From JASHPR01 sp963844655 (GTDB lineage Bacteria; Actinomycetota; Actinomycetes; Streptosporangiales; Streptosporangiaceae): 64,000 bases of DNA. The stretch's first letter is position 1. Every line of letters begins with the position of its first letter. The position numbers and the translations under genes are program-made. Below, piece by piece: positions 17,592 to 27,169 of this stretch. Below the pieces are notes generated by a model. That model did no database searches. It saw nothing but the letters and a program-made list of their open reading frames with translations, and was not told the DNA's origin. Where the stretch lies: positions 620,001 through 684,000 of the forward strand of contig CAWJPA010000009.1 of NCBI GenBank assembly GCA_963844655.1, in the 5' to 3' direction.

Positions 17592-19713
17592 CCTTCCCGG
17601 CCGCCGCTGCGCCAACCCGCCTAGCCGGTGGCCCGGCGTCACGCCGCGGGCTGTGCACCACGAGCACGGTCACGTCGTCGTCCTGTTCGTAGCCGGTCAT
17701 CATCCGCTCAACCAGGTAATCGAGGAGCATCGCCGGGTTTTCCGTGGCCTCGCCCGGGGCGTCGGCCGCCACCGCGACCAGCTCATCAAGACCCGTGTCC
17801 AGGCCGCGCCTGCGGTTCTCCACCAGTCCATCGGAATACAGCACCGCGGTGTTGCCTGGCGGCAGCCGGAACGCGTACTGCTGCCGCGGGCTGGCCCAGC
17901 CCAGCGGGGTGCCGGCCTCGGCCGTGTCCAGCCGCGGCGGCGCGTCGACCGACAGCAGCAGCAGCGGCAGGTGACCGGCGCTGCCTGCCATTCCTTCCCC
18001 GGTCACGGGGTCGAGAACCAGGTAGGCGACCGTAGTCACCTGCTCCTCAAGCTCGGTGGCGATGAACAGCCGGTCCAGGCCGGCCAGGACCGCGGCCGGC
18101 CGCGGGTCGGTCAGAGCCAGCGCGCGCAGCGCGTTGCGGACCCGGCCCATCCCGGCCGCGGCGGTCAGCCCCTTGCCCATCACATCGCCCGTGGCCACCG
18201 CCAGCTTGCCGTCCGGGAGCCGGAACGCGTCGTACCAGTCCCCGCCGATCTCCATATTCCTGGTCACCGGCAGGTACCTGGCCTCCAGGATCACCCCGGG
18301 CACGGTCGGCAGGCTGTCCGGCAGCAGGCTGCGCTGCAGCGTTTCCGCCGTGGTGTGCTCCCGCTCGAACAGCGCGGCCCGCTCCAGCGCCAGCGCGCAC
18401 TGCCCCGCCAGCGCCTCCAGGAACACCCGCTCCTCGTCGGTGATCTTCCTCGGCCGGGTGAACGAGAACCGCAGCGCCCCCAGCGGAGCCCCCGACGACA
18501 GCAGCGGCAGCCCCACCCAGGCCCTCTCATCGCTGTGCTCCAGGAAGAAATCGACGTTGACCTCATCCTCAAACTGCCGCCGCAGGTCATCAGGGCTCTC
18601 CACCAGCAGCGGCCGGCGGGCCAGGATCGCCACCGTCATCACGCTCGGCACATCCAGCGGCATGTCCCCGGTCGGCGACCCCGGGCTGTCCGGCAGCCCC
18701 GCCAGGTTCACCGTCCGCAGCCGCAGCCGCTCCGGGTCGAGCATCGCCACCGCCGACCGCTCGGCGCCGATCGCCGAGCGACCGACCTCGGTGATGACCT
18801 CAACCACCTGCTCCACGGTGATCGCCTCGGCCAGCATCGACGTGGCCTGCTGCAGCCGCACCGTGCGCAGTGCCGCCGCCGACAGTTGCTCGGTCAGCCG
18901 GCCCCGCATCTCCTCGGCCTCACGCTGCCCGGTGACATCGGTGCTGGCCCCGACCCACTCGATGATCTTCCCGTCCCGCTCGATCGGCACCGCACGCACG
19001 TCGTAATGCCGGTAGGACCCCGACTTGGTCCGCACCCGGTACCGGCTGTCGAATACCTTGCCCTTGTCCACGCAGTCGAGCCATTCCCGCTCGACCCGCT
19101 CCCGGTCCTCGGGGTGGATCGCGTCCAGCCAGCCGCTGCCCAGGTACTCATCAACACCCTGCCCGGTGATCCACCGCCACTCCGGGGAATCCTCCGCGAT
19201 CTTCCCGGTCGGCGTGGTCACCCATACCACCTGCGCCCCGGCCTGGACCAGCGACCGGTACCGCTCCTCGCTCCGCCGCAGGTCCTCCTCCTGCTTCCTG
19301 CGGTCGGTGATGTCCGACGCGATCAGCACCACCCCGGTGATCTCCCCGTCCGGGTCGTGCGAAGGAAACCAGGAAAACGACCAGTGCCGGACCTGATCGC
19401 CCACAGGAACGGCCTCATCATCGGCGAACACCGGCTCGTCAGCATCCAGCACCCGCCGCGCCGCCGCCTGGGCCCGGCGGCCAAGATCCTCCGGCCACAC
19501 CTGCGACGGCATCCGGCCGATGTAATCACCCTGCTTCAGCCCATGCATGCACGCCAGGGTCTGATTCACCCGGCGGAACCGCAGGTCAGCACCCACAAAC
19601 GCGAAACCGATCGGCGCCTCGCTCATCAGCGTGGCCAGCAGCGCGGAGTCGGATACGTCCATGCCGGACACGCGCGGCTTCGGCACGGAGGTGCCGGTGC
19701 TCAACGGGAACAC
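17566..19713 (-). CDS. PAS-PAS-GAF-PP2C phosphatase (RsbU/SpoIIE type)
   Basis: 715 aa. Two PAS domains (about residues 25-145 and 150-275, each closing with a PAC-like segment such as GVVLIASDITDRRKQEEDL), a GAF domain (about 290-440) and a SpoIIE-like PP2C phosphatase (about 460-690). Metal residues are in GGDWYDAF, ATGDVMGKG and the terminal QDDDVTVLVV. Such proteins dephosphorylate anti-anti-sigma factors in partner-switching networks. No anti-sigma or anti-anti-sigma gene is adjacent, so its partner lies elsewhere. No membrane segment, so signals are probably cytoplasmic (redox, light or small ligands). Reads away from hrdB's 5' end on the same strand. Confidence 0.9.
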   Translation of the reverse strand: MFPLSTGTSVPKPRVSGMDVSDSALLATLMSEAPIGFAFVGADLRFRRVNQTLACMHGLKQGDYIGRMPSQVWPEDLGRRAQAAARRVLDADEPVFADDEAVPVGDQVRHWSFSWFPSHDPDGEITGVVLIASDITDRRKQEEDLRRSEERYRSLVQAGAQVVWVTTPTGKIAEDSPEWRWITGQGVDEYLGSGWLDAIHPEDRERVEREWLDCVDKGKVFDSRYRVRTKSGSYRHYDVRAVPIERDGKIIEWVGASTDVTGQREAEEMRGRLTEQLSAAALRTVRLQQATSMLAEAITVEQVVEVITEVGRSAIGAERSAVAMLDPERLRLRTVNLAGLPDSPGSPTGDMPLDVPSVMTVAILARRPLLVESPDDLRRQFEDEVNVDFFLEHSDERAWVGLPLLSSGAPLGALRFSFTRPRKITDEERVFLEALAGQCALALERAALFEREHTTAETLQRSLLPDSLPTVPGVILEARYLPVTRNMEIGGDWYDAFRLPDGKLAVATGDVMGKGLTAAAGMGRVRNALRALALTDPRPAAVLAGLDRLFIATELEEQVTTVAYLVLDPVTGEGMAGSAGHLPLLLLSVDAPPRLDTAEAGTPLGWASPRQQYAFRLPPGNTAVLYSDGLVENRRRGLDTGLDELVAVAADAPGEATENPAMLLDYLVERMMTGYEQDDDVTVLVVHSPRRDAGPPARRVGAAAAGKGVVPEARK

Positions 19714-20293
19714 CCCGGACCCGTAAGAGCACGTGCCATCAACGGTTCCTTCCTGCTCACTGCGGACACAAGAAGGCTAGCGGCAACAACGCGCACAAGA
19801 GAGCTAGCGGAGACAACTCGGCCAGGGGAGCCGACCGGCTGCCGCGCCGACTGGCACCCTGCCGAGGACCAAAAATGACGCTGATCACGTGCTCCGATGA
19901 GCAATTATGTCCTCAATGCTGGAGAATTGCCAGTATTTCCAATACTTTGTTCCTCCGGCTCACTAGCTGACCGGACAGGGGTCCGCCGCTAGCTCACGGC
20001 CCCTGCCGTGCCACCATGGCCGCGGCAACTCCCGTTGTGCCGTCACTGTGGCCGCATGCAGGCAACCGAAACTCACGCCCCCAAGGCACGATAGATGGAG
20101 CTGCGCCTCATCGTCCACCCGGCTGAATGTATTGGCGGAGTCTGGCATTGTGAGGGGAGGGGCCCGGCTTACGCGGTATGAGCGGTTTGGGTGAAGGCGA
20201 GGTTATGGCCGTAGGGGACAACACGTCCAGAAACGGGGGGCGCGCCGCGCCCGGGCATGGCACAGGACCGTGTGCATCTGAAAAGCTAGCCGG
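19714..20293. other. 580-bp non-coding gap
   Basis: Less GC-rich than its surroundings in 19880-19950. It holds an imperfect direct repeat of about 27 bp (ACAAGA-GGCTAGCGG, near 19786 and 19797-19820) and a small dyad AGTATT-TCC-AATACT at 19932-19946, plausibly an operator. I see no tRNA and no convincing protein gene. It must contain the promoters of the phosphatase and of the 20294 gene. Confidence 0.5.
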
Positions 20294-22000
20294 GTGAACC
20301 CGCCGAGCCGACGATCCGACCCTCCGGGACGGCCGGGCCACCACAGTCACTCCGGTCCCCCGCGGCAGCGGCCGGCCGGCACGTCCACATCGGCGCCACC
20401 GCCCAACGCGCTGTTCGCCGAGATGCTCAGGGCCGCGCGCGAGCTGCTGGCCGTGCGCAGCCCGCTCGACGCCGAGCTGATGGTGAGCGAGCTGCTCGGC
20501 ACCTGGTGGGGCCAGCGCACCACCCGCCCAGGCGGCCGGGAGGTCAGGCGCCGTCGCGCCGACGTCGAGGAGCTGGTCGGCGAGGGCCTGGTCGCGTACG
20601 CGGCCCAGCAGGGCAGCCCGGCCGCGCTGGCGCTGCTGTCCGGCATCGCCTGCCTGGGCACACCGCGGCAGGCGGCCAGCGCCGAGGAGGCCGCCCTGGC
20701 GCTGATGGAGCGCGGCGTCGCCCGGCCCGGCTGGGCCGAGCACGTCGGCGCGGTGGTCGCGGCCGAGTGCTACCTGAACTCCGACGCCTACGGCGACCGC
20801 GACGAGGTCGTCTGCGTGTTCAGCTACGCCGGGCAGGAGCAGCACGCGCTCGTCGTGGTGGTCGACTACAACACGGGCGGCCTGGCCCGGGACGGCTGGG
20901 TCACCTCGCAGGTGGCCAAGCTGCTCGACTACTGCGGCCAGGCTGAGTCCACATTCACACAGGTCCCGCCGCCGCAGGTGCGCCGGCTGCTGGAGTCGGC
21001 GCTCGCGGTCACCGAGAAGGCCACCGACCCTCAGGTCAGCAGCTCGTTCCCGTCGTACCACGCGTTCATCAGGGCCCGGGTGCGCACCCTGCCGCCCACC
21101 CTGTCCTGGCGGAACTCCCCCTCGGGCACCGCCGGCCAGCCGCAGCCCGCCGTCCATCCGGGCAGCCCCGGCCTGACCGGCCCGGGCCAGGGCGGCAGCA
21201 GTTCCGCCCGGCGGCAGGGCTGGCGCAAGGACCGCCGGGCCGCGCTGGTCGCTGAGTTCCTCGCCTCCGACGAGGCCGAGGACCTGTCGGATCGCGAGGC
21301 CGCGAGCCGCTGCGCCGACCACATCGTGAACTACGGCTGTGACCAGGATTTCGGCCGCCCGCTGCGGATGAGCCCGGCCAAGGCCGAAACCTTCCTGCTC
21401 GACTGGCTGCCCCGCAAAGTGCTGCTCTCCCCGGCCGAGCAGCACGCGATGCCGCACGTGCTCGCCGCCTGGGTGCGCTGGACCGGGGTCCGCGAGGGCC
21501 GGGACACCAAGGTGATCGGGGCCACGCTGGACGCGGTGTTCGACTCGATGGGCACGTTCACCCGCGTGTACCGGGACCCGGTCTCGTTCGGCCTGGAGCA
21601 GCGGCTGGTGGCCCGGCTGCTGCCCGACTCCGACCTCGAGGCGCTGCCCCGCCGGGTGTTCGCGTTCGGGGTGCTGCAGGGCAGCTACCGCGGCACCGAC
21701 CTGGCCACCCTCGACCCGGCCAGCCCGCGGGACCGCCGCATCCTGCTGGAGGCGGACCACGACGAACCGTCGGGCCGGGCGGGTGGCGACCACATCGACC
21801 GGCACCTGGTCCTGGCCGACCGGCTGTGGCGCGGCGATCCGCCGGAGCTCTGGGAGGCCGCGCAGCGCCTGCTCGACATCGGCGAGGACCGGCACTCGGT
21901 GCTGCACGCGCTGATGGAAACGATCCGGGCGGCGGGCAGCGACGAGAAGCGGATCGCCGCCGCGCTGTACGAGCTTCCGCCGGAGGAGCCCGCGGGGTGA
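20294..22000 (+). CDS. Conserved hypothetical protein
   Basis: 568 aa from a GTG. Residues 1-40 are Pro/Arg-rich. Two alpha-helical blocks follow (about 40-265 and 305-560) separated by a Gly/Ser/Gln-rich linker. Motifs include YLNSDAYGDRDEVVCVFSYA and the C-terminal AAQRLLDIGEDRHSVLHALM, which recalls the end of plasmid-type pRiA4b/SEC-C-associated helical domains but is not diagnostic. No catalytic motif, signal peptide or membrane segment. It ends by a 4-nt overlap with pxpA, so it is co-translated with the 5-oxoprolinase genes. Function unknown. Confidence 0.75.
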   Translation: MNPPSRRSDPPGRPGHHSHSGPPRQRPAGTSTSAPPPNALFAEMLRAARELLAVRSPLDAELMVSELLGTWWGQRTTRPGGREVRRRRADVEELVGEGLVAYAAQQGSPAALALLSGIACLGTPRQAASAEEAALALMERGVARPGWAEHVGAVVAAECYLNSDAYGDRDEVVCVFSYAGQEQHALVVVVDYNTGGLARDGWVTSQVAKLLDYCGQAESTFTQVPPPQVRRLLESALAVTEKATDPQVSSSFPSYHAFIRARVRTLPPTLSWRNSPSGTAGQPQPAVHPGSPGLTGPGQGGSSSARRQGWRKDRRAALVAEFLASDEAEDLSDREAASRCADHIVNYGCDQDFGRPLRMSPAKAETFLLDWLPRKVLLSPAEQHAMPHVLAAWVRWTGVREGRDTKVIGATLDAVFDSMGTFTRVYRDPVSFGLEQRLVARLLPDSDLEALPRRVFAFGVLQGSYRGTDLATLDPASPRDRRILLEADHDEPSGRAGGDHIDRHLVLADRLWRGDPPELWEAAQRLLDIGEDRHSVLHALMETIRAAGSDEKRIAAALYELPPEEPAG

Positions 22001-22767
22001 CCGCCGCGCCCGGCGTCATCGACCTGAACGCGGATCTCGGCGAGAGCTTCGGCACCTGGCGGCTCGGCGACGACGAGGCCCTGCTGACGATCGTCACCAG
22101 CGCGAACATCGCCTGCGGGTTCCACGCGGGCGACCCGCTCACGATCCGGCGCGCCTGCGCGGGCGCCATCGCGCGCGGCGTGGCCATCGGCGCCCAGGTC
22201 AGCTACCGCGACCTGGCCGGCTTCGGCCGCCGGGAGATGGTGGTGCCGCCGGAGGAGCTGACCGCCGAGGTGCTGTACCAGATCGCCGCGCTGGACGGGA
22301 TCGCCCGCGCCGAGGGCGGCCGGGTCGGCTACGTCAAGCCGCACGGCGCCCTGTACAACCGCTGCGTCAGGGACCCGGTCCAGGCCGCGGCGGTCGCGGA
22401 CGCGGTCAAGGCCTACGACCCCGGCCTGCCGCTGCTGACCCTGCCCAGCGGGGCGACGGTGGAGGCCGCGACGGCCATGGGCCTCACCGTCATCGCCGAG
22501 GCCTTCGCCGACCGGGCCTACCGCGCCGACGGCACGCTCGTTCCCCGCGGCCAGCCGGGCGCGGTGATCAGCGATCCGGACCGGGCCGCCGCCCGCGCGG
22601 CGTCCATGGCCACTGGCCACTCGCTGGAGTCCGAGGACGGGCAGCAGATTCCGGTACGGTTCCGGTCGATCTGCGTGCACGGGGACACCGCGGGGGCGGT
22701 CGCGCTCGCGCGGGCAGTCCGGGAGGCGCTGGAGCGGGCCGGCGTGCGCGTGGCGCCGTTCGCGTGA
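21997..22767 (+). CDS. pxpA: 5-oxoprolinase subunit A (LamB/YcsF family)
   Basis: 256 aa starting at a GTG that overlaps the previous stop (GTGA), with GGAGGAG upstream. DLNADLGESFG, SANIACGFHAGDP and YVKPHGALYN are the family signatures. PxpA works with PxpB and PxpC in ATP-dependent hydrolysis of 5-oxoproline to glutamate, a damage-clearing reaction in the cytoplasm. Directly followed, with overlap, by the pxpBC fusion. Confidence 0.92.
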   Translation: MTAAPGVIDLNADLGESFGTWRLGDDEALLTIVTSANIACGFHAGDPLTIRRACAGAIARGVAIGAQVSYRDLAGFGRREMVVPPEELTAEVLYQIAALDGIARAEGGRVGYVKPHGALYNRCVRDPVQAAAVADAVKAYDPGLPLLTLPSGATVEAATAMGLTVIAEAFADRAYRADGTLVPRGQPGAVISDPDRAAARAASMATGHSLESEDGQQIPVRFRSICVHGDTAGAVALARAVREALERAGVRVAPFA

Positions 22768-24410
22768 TGCGGGCCAGGCGGGCGGGCGATGCTGCCCTGC
22801 TGGTTGAGGCGGAAGGCCGCGCGAACCGGCTGGCTGCCGCCATTGAGCCAGTACGCATCCGCGGCGTGGCCGATGTCATCCCCGGCGCGGGAACTGTGCT
22901 CGTGGTGACCGAGCCGGGCCTGGTGGGGCTGGATGAGCTGGCCGCGCGGATCGAGACCCTGGCCCTGCCTCCCGCCGGGGCGGATGCCGCGCCGACGGCC
23001 GAGATTCCCGTGATCTACGACGGGGCCGACCTGGCCGAGGTGGCCCGGCTGACCGGGCTCACCACGGATGAGGTGATCGCCAGGCACGCCGCCGCCGAGT
23101 ACACGGTGGGCTGGATGGGCTTCTCCCCCGGCTTCGGGTACCTGACCGGGCTCGACCAGGACCTGGCCGCGGTGCCGCGGCTGGACGAGCCGCGGCTGCG
23201 GGTGCCTGCGGGCTCGGTGGCCATCGCCGGCGGGCTGGCCGCCGTGTACCCGACCACGTCACCCGGCGGATGGCGCCTGCTCGGCCGCACCTCGGCCGTG
23301 CTCTGGGACCCCGACCGCGACCCGCCCGCCCTGTTCACCCCTGGCATGCGCGTCCGCTTCCGCCCCGCCGCCCCGGGTTCCCATGATCGTGGTGGATTGG
23401 TGTCAAATAGCGCACCTAATCCACCACGATCATGGAACGAGGGGCCGGGGATCGAGGTGGTGCGGCCGGGGGTGCTGGCCACCGTGCAGGATCTCGGGCG
23501 GCCGGGGCTCGGGCATCTCGGGGTGCCGCATTCGGGAGCGGCCGACGTGGCCAGCCTGCGGCGGGCCAACCGGCTGGTCGGCAACCCGGACGGCGCGGCC
23601 GGGCTCGAGCTCACGCTGGGCCGGGCCGTGCTCCGCTTCCCTGAGGAGGCGTGGGTGGCGGTGACCGGCGCGTCCGCCCCGGTCTCCGTGACCGCCGCAC
23701 CTGATGGGGCCGCCCCGGAAGGGGGGAGTGCCGGGAGCGGCCAGGGCGGCGGCGAACGGCCGGTGGAGCACGGCGCGGCGTTCCTGGTGCCGGCGGGCGG
23801 GACGGTGCGGATTGGCGCGCCCGCCGTCGGGCTGCGCAGCTATGTCGCGGTCCGGGGCGGCATCGACGTGCCCCCCGTGCTCGGCAGCCGGTCCGCGGAC
23901 CTGCGCTCCGGGCTCGGTCCCCCGCCGCTGCGTCCCGGCGACCGGCTGCCGCTGGGCGCGCCGACGGAGCCGCCGCCGGGAGGCGCGAGCGCGGGCGGCG
24001 CCCCCGCGGGCGGCGCGGCCAGCGCGAGCGGGGCGGCGCCGGTGCTGCAGGCGGCCGGCGCGGCCGCGACGATCCGGGTGATCCCTGGCCCGCGTGACGA
24101 CTGGTTCGCGGCCGGAGCGCTCGGGCTGCTGTGCGGCAGCGACTACACGGTCACGCCGGCCAGCGACCGCACCGGGCTGCGGCTCGACGGTCCCGCGCTG
24201 CCGCGCGCCCGCCGTGACGAGCTGCCCAGCGAGGGCCTGGTGACCGGCGCCTTGCAGGTCCCGCCGAGCGGGCGGCCGATCCTGCTGCTGGCCGACCACC
24301 CGGTCACCGGCGGCTACCCCGTCATCGCCGTGGTGGCCACCGCCGACATCGGCCTGGCCGCGCAGCTCCGGCCGGGCAGCCGGGTGCGGTTCACGGTCAG
24401 GACGGGCTGA
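22764..24410 (+). CDS. pxpBC: 5-oxoprolinase subunits B and C, fused
   Basis: 548 aa. Residues 1-200 are PxpB/KipI-like (WMGFSPGFGYLTGL, PAGSVAIAGG, GGWRLLGRT). Residues from about 230 on are PxpC/KipA-like (VVRPGVLATVQDLGRPGLG, HSGAADVASLRRAN, PVTGGYPVIAVV). Fusion of the two is common in actinobacteria. The junction (about residues 205-225) is encoded by a long palindrome inserted in frame, which gives the linker its odd SHDRGGLVSNSA sequence. The C half also contains two Gly/Ala/Pro-rich insertions. Start is GTG 22764 or ATG 22767. The 3' end overlaps the convergent AAA gene by 14 bp. Confidence 0.9.
   Translation: MMRARRAGDAALLVEAEGRANRLAAAIEPVRIRGVADVIPGAGTVLVVTEPGLVGLDELAARIETLALPPAGADAAPTAEIPVIYDGADLAEVARLTGLTTDEVIARHAAAEYTVGWMGFSPGFGYLTGLDQDLAAVPRLDEPRLRVPAGSVAIAGGLAAVYPTTSPGGWRLLGRTSAVLWDPDRDPPALFTPGMRVRFRPAAPGSHDRGGLVSNSAPNPPRSWNEGPGIEVVRPGVLATVQDLGRPGLGHLGVPHSGAADVASLRRANRLVGNPDGAAGLELTLGRAVLRFPEEAWVAVTGASAPVSVTAAPDGAAPEGGSAGSGQGGGERPVEHGAAFLVPAGGTVRIGAPAVGLRSYVAVRGGIDVPPVLGSRSADLRSGLGPPPLRPGDRLPLGAPTEPPPGGASAGGAPAGGAASASGAAPVLQAAGAAATIRVIPGPRDDWFAAGALGLLCGSDYTVTPASDRTGLRLDGPALPRARRDELPSEGLVTGALQVPPSGRPILLLADHPVTGGYPVIAVVATADIGLAAQLRPGSRVRFTVRTG
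23377..23438. repeat. Palindromic element inside pxpBC
   Basis: 23381-23398 is the exact reverse complement of 23418-23435. With single-base bulges the arms extend to GTTC/GAAC outside and GGTG/CACC inside. The loop is TCAAATAGCG. Outer arms read CCATGATC...GATCATGG. It resembles the element at 54426-54488 in its CATGATC ends and CAAATA loop. Its 62 bp are AT-richer than the flanking gene. Probably a copy of a dispersed, possibly mobile, hairpin repeat. Confidence 0.85.
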
Positions 24411-26940
24411 TCGCGCGGTAGGCCGTGAGCACGTCCGTCGCCGAGACCGTGGTCAGGTCCGCGGCGCTCGCCTCGTTGCCCATCTGGGTGATCCGCACAT
24501 CCCGGACCGCGCACGCGCGCTCGAACAGCGACCGCGCGAACCGGCCGTTGCCGAGCTCGTCGATCTGTCCCCGCTCGCAGGCAGCGCTGAAGATCTCGTC
24601 GAGCACCGGCAGCGCGTCGGCGTCGAAGCTGTCCCCCGCCAGCTGCGCGATCACCTCGGCGATGCTGGTCAGCTCCGGCGCCGAGTAGCTCGGGAACGAG
24701 ATCCGGGTGCTGAACCTGGAGCCGAGCCCCGGGTTGCTGCGCAGGAACCTGTCCATGTCCGCGGTGTAGCCGGCCAGCACGATCACCAGGCGGTCGCGGT
24801 CGTCCTCGGCGCGCTTGAGCAGCGCCGCGATCGCCTCGGCGCCGAACGCGTCGCCGCCCGAGTAGCCCTGGTTGTACAGCGCGTAGGCCTCGTCGACGAA
24901 CAGCACCCCGCCGAGCGCCGAGTCGATCAGCTTGTTGGTCTTGATCGCGGTCGAGCCGAGATGCTCGCCGACCAGGTCGGCCCGGTGCGCCTCCACCACG
25001 CTGGGCCGCACCAGCAGCCCCAGGGCCGCGAAAATCCGGCCCAGGATCCTGGCCACCGTGGTCTTCCCGGTTCCTGGCGGGCCGGTGAACACGAAGTGCC
25101 GGGCCGGCGGCTGGCTGGCCAGGCCGTGCGCGTCGCGCATCCGGGCCACCCGCAGCTGCGCGGCGATCTCGTGCACCTGCCGTTTGACCGGCTCGAGGCC
25201 GATCAGCGCGTCGAGCTCGGCCAGCGCGCTCTCCAGCGTGGGCGTCTCGCTGTACCCGCGGAACCTGGTGGTCAGATCCGCGAACGCCTGCTCCAGATCC
25301 GTGCCGCGCAGGGTGACCAGGTCGGCGGAGGTTGGCTCGGCCGCGGCGCCCATGACCCGGACGTCCCTGGCCTGGCCGGCCTTTTCCAGCAGGCTGCGCA
25401 CGAACCGCCCGTTCCCCAGGTCGTCGGCCATCCGCCTGCGGCCCACGTCCTCGAACATGCGCCACAGCACAGGCCGGGCGTCCGGGTCGAGCAGCTCGCC
25501 GCGGCGCTCGATGGCCAGGTCGGCCAGGGACAGCAGCTCGGCCGGGGTGTACCCGGGGAACTTCACCCGCACCGCGAACCGCGACGTGAGGCCGGGGTTG
25601 CTGGCCAGGAGGCTCTCCATCTGCCGCTCGTACCCGGCCAGGATGATGATCAGATCATCGCGGTCGTCCTCGGCGCGCTTGAGCAGCGCCTGAATGGCCT
25701 CGGCCCCGAACCTGTCGCCCTGCCCGTCGCCCTCGTTCAGCAGGCTGTAGGCCTCGTCGATGAACAGGACCCCGCCGAGCGCCGAGTCGATGAGCTCGTT
25801 GGTCTTGATCGCGGTCGCGCCCAGGTACTCGCCGACCAGGTCGGCGCGCTGCGCCTCGACCACGGCGGGCGTCTGCAGCAGGCCGAACGCGTAGAAAATC
25901 TTGGCCACGATGCGGGCCACCGCGGTCTTGCCTGTTCCGGGCGGGCCGAGGAATACCAGGTGCTGCATGGGCTTGTCGATCGTGTACCCGGCCACCGCGC
26001 GCCTGCGGGCGGCCTCGATCGACGCGGCTATGGAGTGAATCTGGTCCTTGACCGCGGTCAGGCCGATCATGTTGTCCAGCTCGGCCATGGCCTCGTCGAC
26101 CGTGACCTCGGGCGGCCCGGCCCGGTCCTGGCCGGCCTCGGGCGGGGCCTGGGTGGTGTCGACGTACTGGCCGCGGACCGCGTCCGCCGCGGCCGCGATC
26201 CGGCCACCGCTGCGAGGCCGCCGCTCGCCGGGCCCGCTGCTCGCGGGGCGGCTCGCGCCGCCCGGGCGGGTGCCGGCCGACGGGCGGGTCTTCGGCCCGG
26301 TCAGCGTGTCCGGGCCGGCTTCCCCGTCGTCCCGGGGTGCCGCGGGCGAGGCGGGCCAGCCGTGGGGTGCGGCCAGGGCACCGGCGCGGGCCTGCTGCCG
26401 GCCGAACTCGCGCTCGTCCTGCCAGGACTTGGCCAGACGCCAGCCCAGCACCACCAGCGCGATCATCCAGGCGGCGGCGGGAGCGGTCACGGGCAGGCTG
26501 GCGGCGACGTGCCAGAGGAGCACGGCGACGGGGAGCGCGAAGCCCAGGGCCCAGGCGGTGGTGCGGCACGGCACGAACCAGCGGCCCAGCGAGCCGGCGT
26601 GCGCGGCGGCGGCCACGGCGAACGGGAGCACGAGCAGCGGGAAGATCCAGGGTTTGTACCCCCCGGACAGCCCGGAAGCGGATATTACGGCCAGGCCCCA
26701 CGCGGCCACCGATAGCGAAGCCAGGACACTGCGGTGCCCGGCCCAGACCGCAAACGGCGCATAAATGATCGCGATCACAAGCAAGATCCCAAACAGCGGG
26801 CCGGCCAGAAATACCAGCGCACCCAGCAAAAGGATCTTGATAAACAGCGGCGCAGCGGAGAAGCCCTGGCGGGTGCGGGTGATCGCTCCCTGCGCAAACC
26901 GCTTGCCTGGCAGGGACAGTGACCCCGGGACTGTCCGCAT
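24397..26940 (-). CDS. Membrane protein with tandem CbbX-type AAA+ ATPase domains
   Basis: 847 aa. Residues 30-170 contain four to six hydrophobic helices. A Pro/Gly-rich linker follows (about 180-265). Two AAA+ domains of the CbbX/SpoVK group follow: the first with FLGPPGTGKTAVARI and GGVLFIDEAYSL, the second with FTGPPGTGKTTVARI and GGVLFVDEAYAL. Both Walker A and B motifs and arginine-finger regions (NPGLTSRF, NPGLGSRF) look intact. Tandem CbbX domains occur in EccA-like and phage-stress-associated actinobacterial proteins; the membrane-anchored form has no fixed function. RBS GAGGGAG before the ATG. Confidence 0.85.
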   Translation of the reverse strand: MRTVPGSLSLPGKRFAQGAITRTRQGFSAAPLFIKILLLGALVFLAGPLFGILLVIAIIYAPFAVWAGHRSVLASLSVAAWGLAVISASGLSGGYKPWIFPLLVLPFAVAAAAHAGSLGRWFVPCRTTAWALGFALPVAVLLWHVAASLPVTAPAAAWMIALVVLGWRLAKSWQDEREFGRQQARAGALAAPHGWPASPAAPRDDGEAGPDTLTGPKTRPSAGTRPGGASRPASSGPGERRPRSGGRIAAAADAVRGQYVDTTQAPPEAGQDRAGPPEVTVDEAMAELDNMIGLTAVKDQIHSIAASIEAARRRAVAGYTIDKPMQHLVFLGPPGTGKTAVARIVAKIFYAFGLLQTPAVVEAQRADLVGEYLGATAIKTNELIDSALGGVLFIDEAYSLLNEGDGQGDRFGAEAIQALLKRAEDDRDDLIIILAGYERQMESLLASNPGLTSRFAVRVKFPGYTPAELLSLADLAIERRGELLDPDARPVLWRMFEDVGRRRMADDLGNGRFVRSLLEKAGQARDVRVMGAAAEPTSADLVTLRGTDLEQAFADLTTRFRGYSETPTLESALAELDALIGLEPVKRQVHEIAAQLRVARMRDAHGLASQPPARHFVFTGPPGTGKTTVARILGRIFAALGLLVRPSVVEAHRADLVGEHLGSTAIKTNKLIDSALGGVLFVDEAYALYNQGYSGGDAFGAEAIAALLKRAEDDRDRLVIVLAGYTADMDRFLRSNPGLGSRFSTRISFPSYSAPELTSIAEVIAQLAGDSFDADALPVLDEIFSAACERGQIDELGNGRFARSLFERACAVRDVRITQMGNEASAADLTTVSATDVLTAYRAISPS

Positions 26941-27169
26941 TTGACTCCCTCACGCTTGTCACCTGTATAGCGCATTACCGTTCGCAGACGAAGGCACGCA
27001 ATGGGGATACCGCAAAGAAAATTGGCCCCGAACGACCGTGGGACCGGTGTGCGGGCCAGGCAGGTCAGGCGCCGGGCCGGTCCGGCACCGGCGCGCCGGG
27101 GGCCCGTCCCACCGCCCGGCCGTGGCACCATTGCGCAGGATTGGCCTTCAATGCCGTGGGCGGAGGGAC
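26941..27169. other. Divergent intergenic region
   Basis: About 230 bp between the AAA protein and the amidohydrolase. A TATACA-like -10 for the minus gene lies near 26970. Nothing else is assignable. Confidence 0.35.

Noticed and set aside
17653..19878. 741-codon plus-strand frame opposite the PP2C gene
   Set aside because: Rich in Arg, His, Pro and Gln with no domains; the minus strand encodes clear PAS, GAF and PP2C domains.
19714..20293. tRNA or riboswitch in the long gap
   Set aside because: No cloverleaf, CCA end or known riboswitch core could be recognised by eye; a covariance-model scan would settle it.
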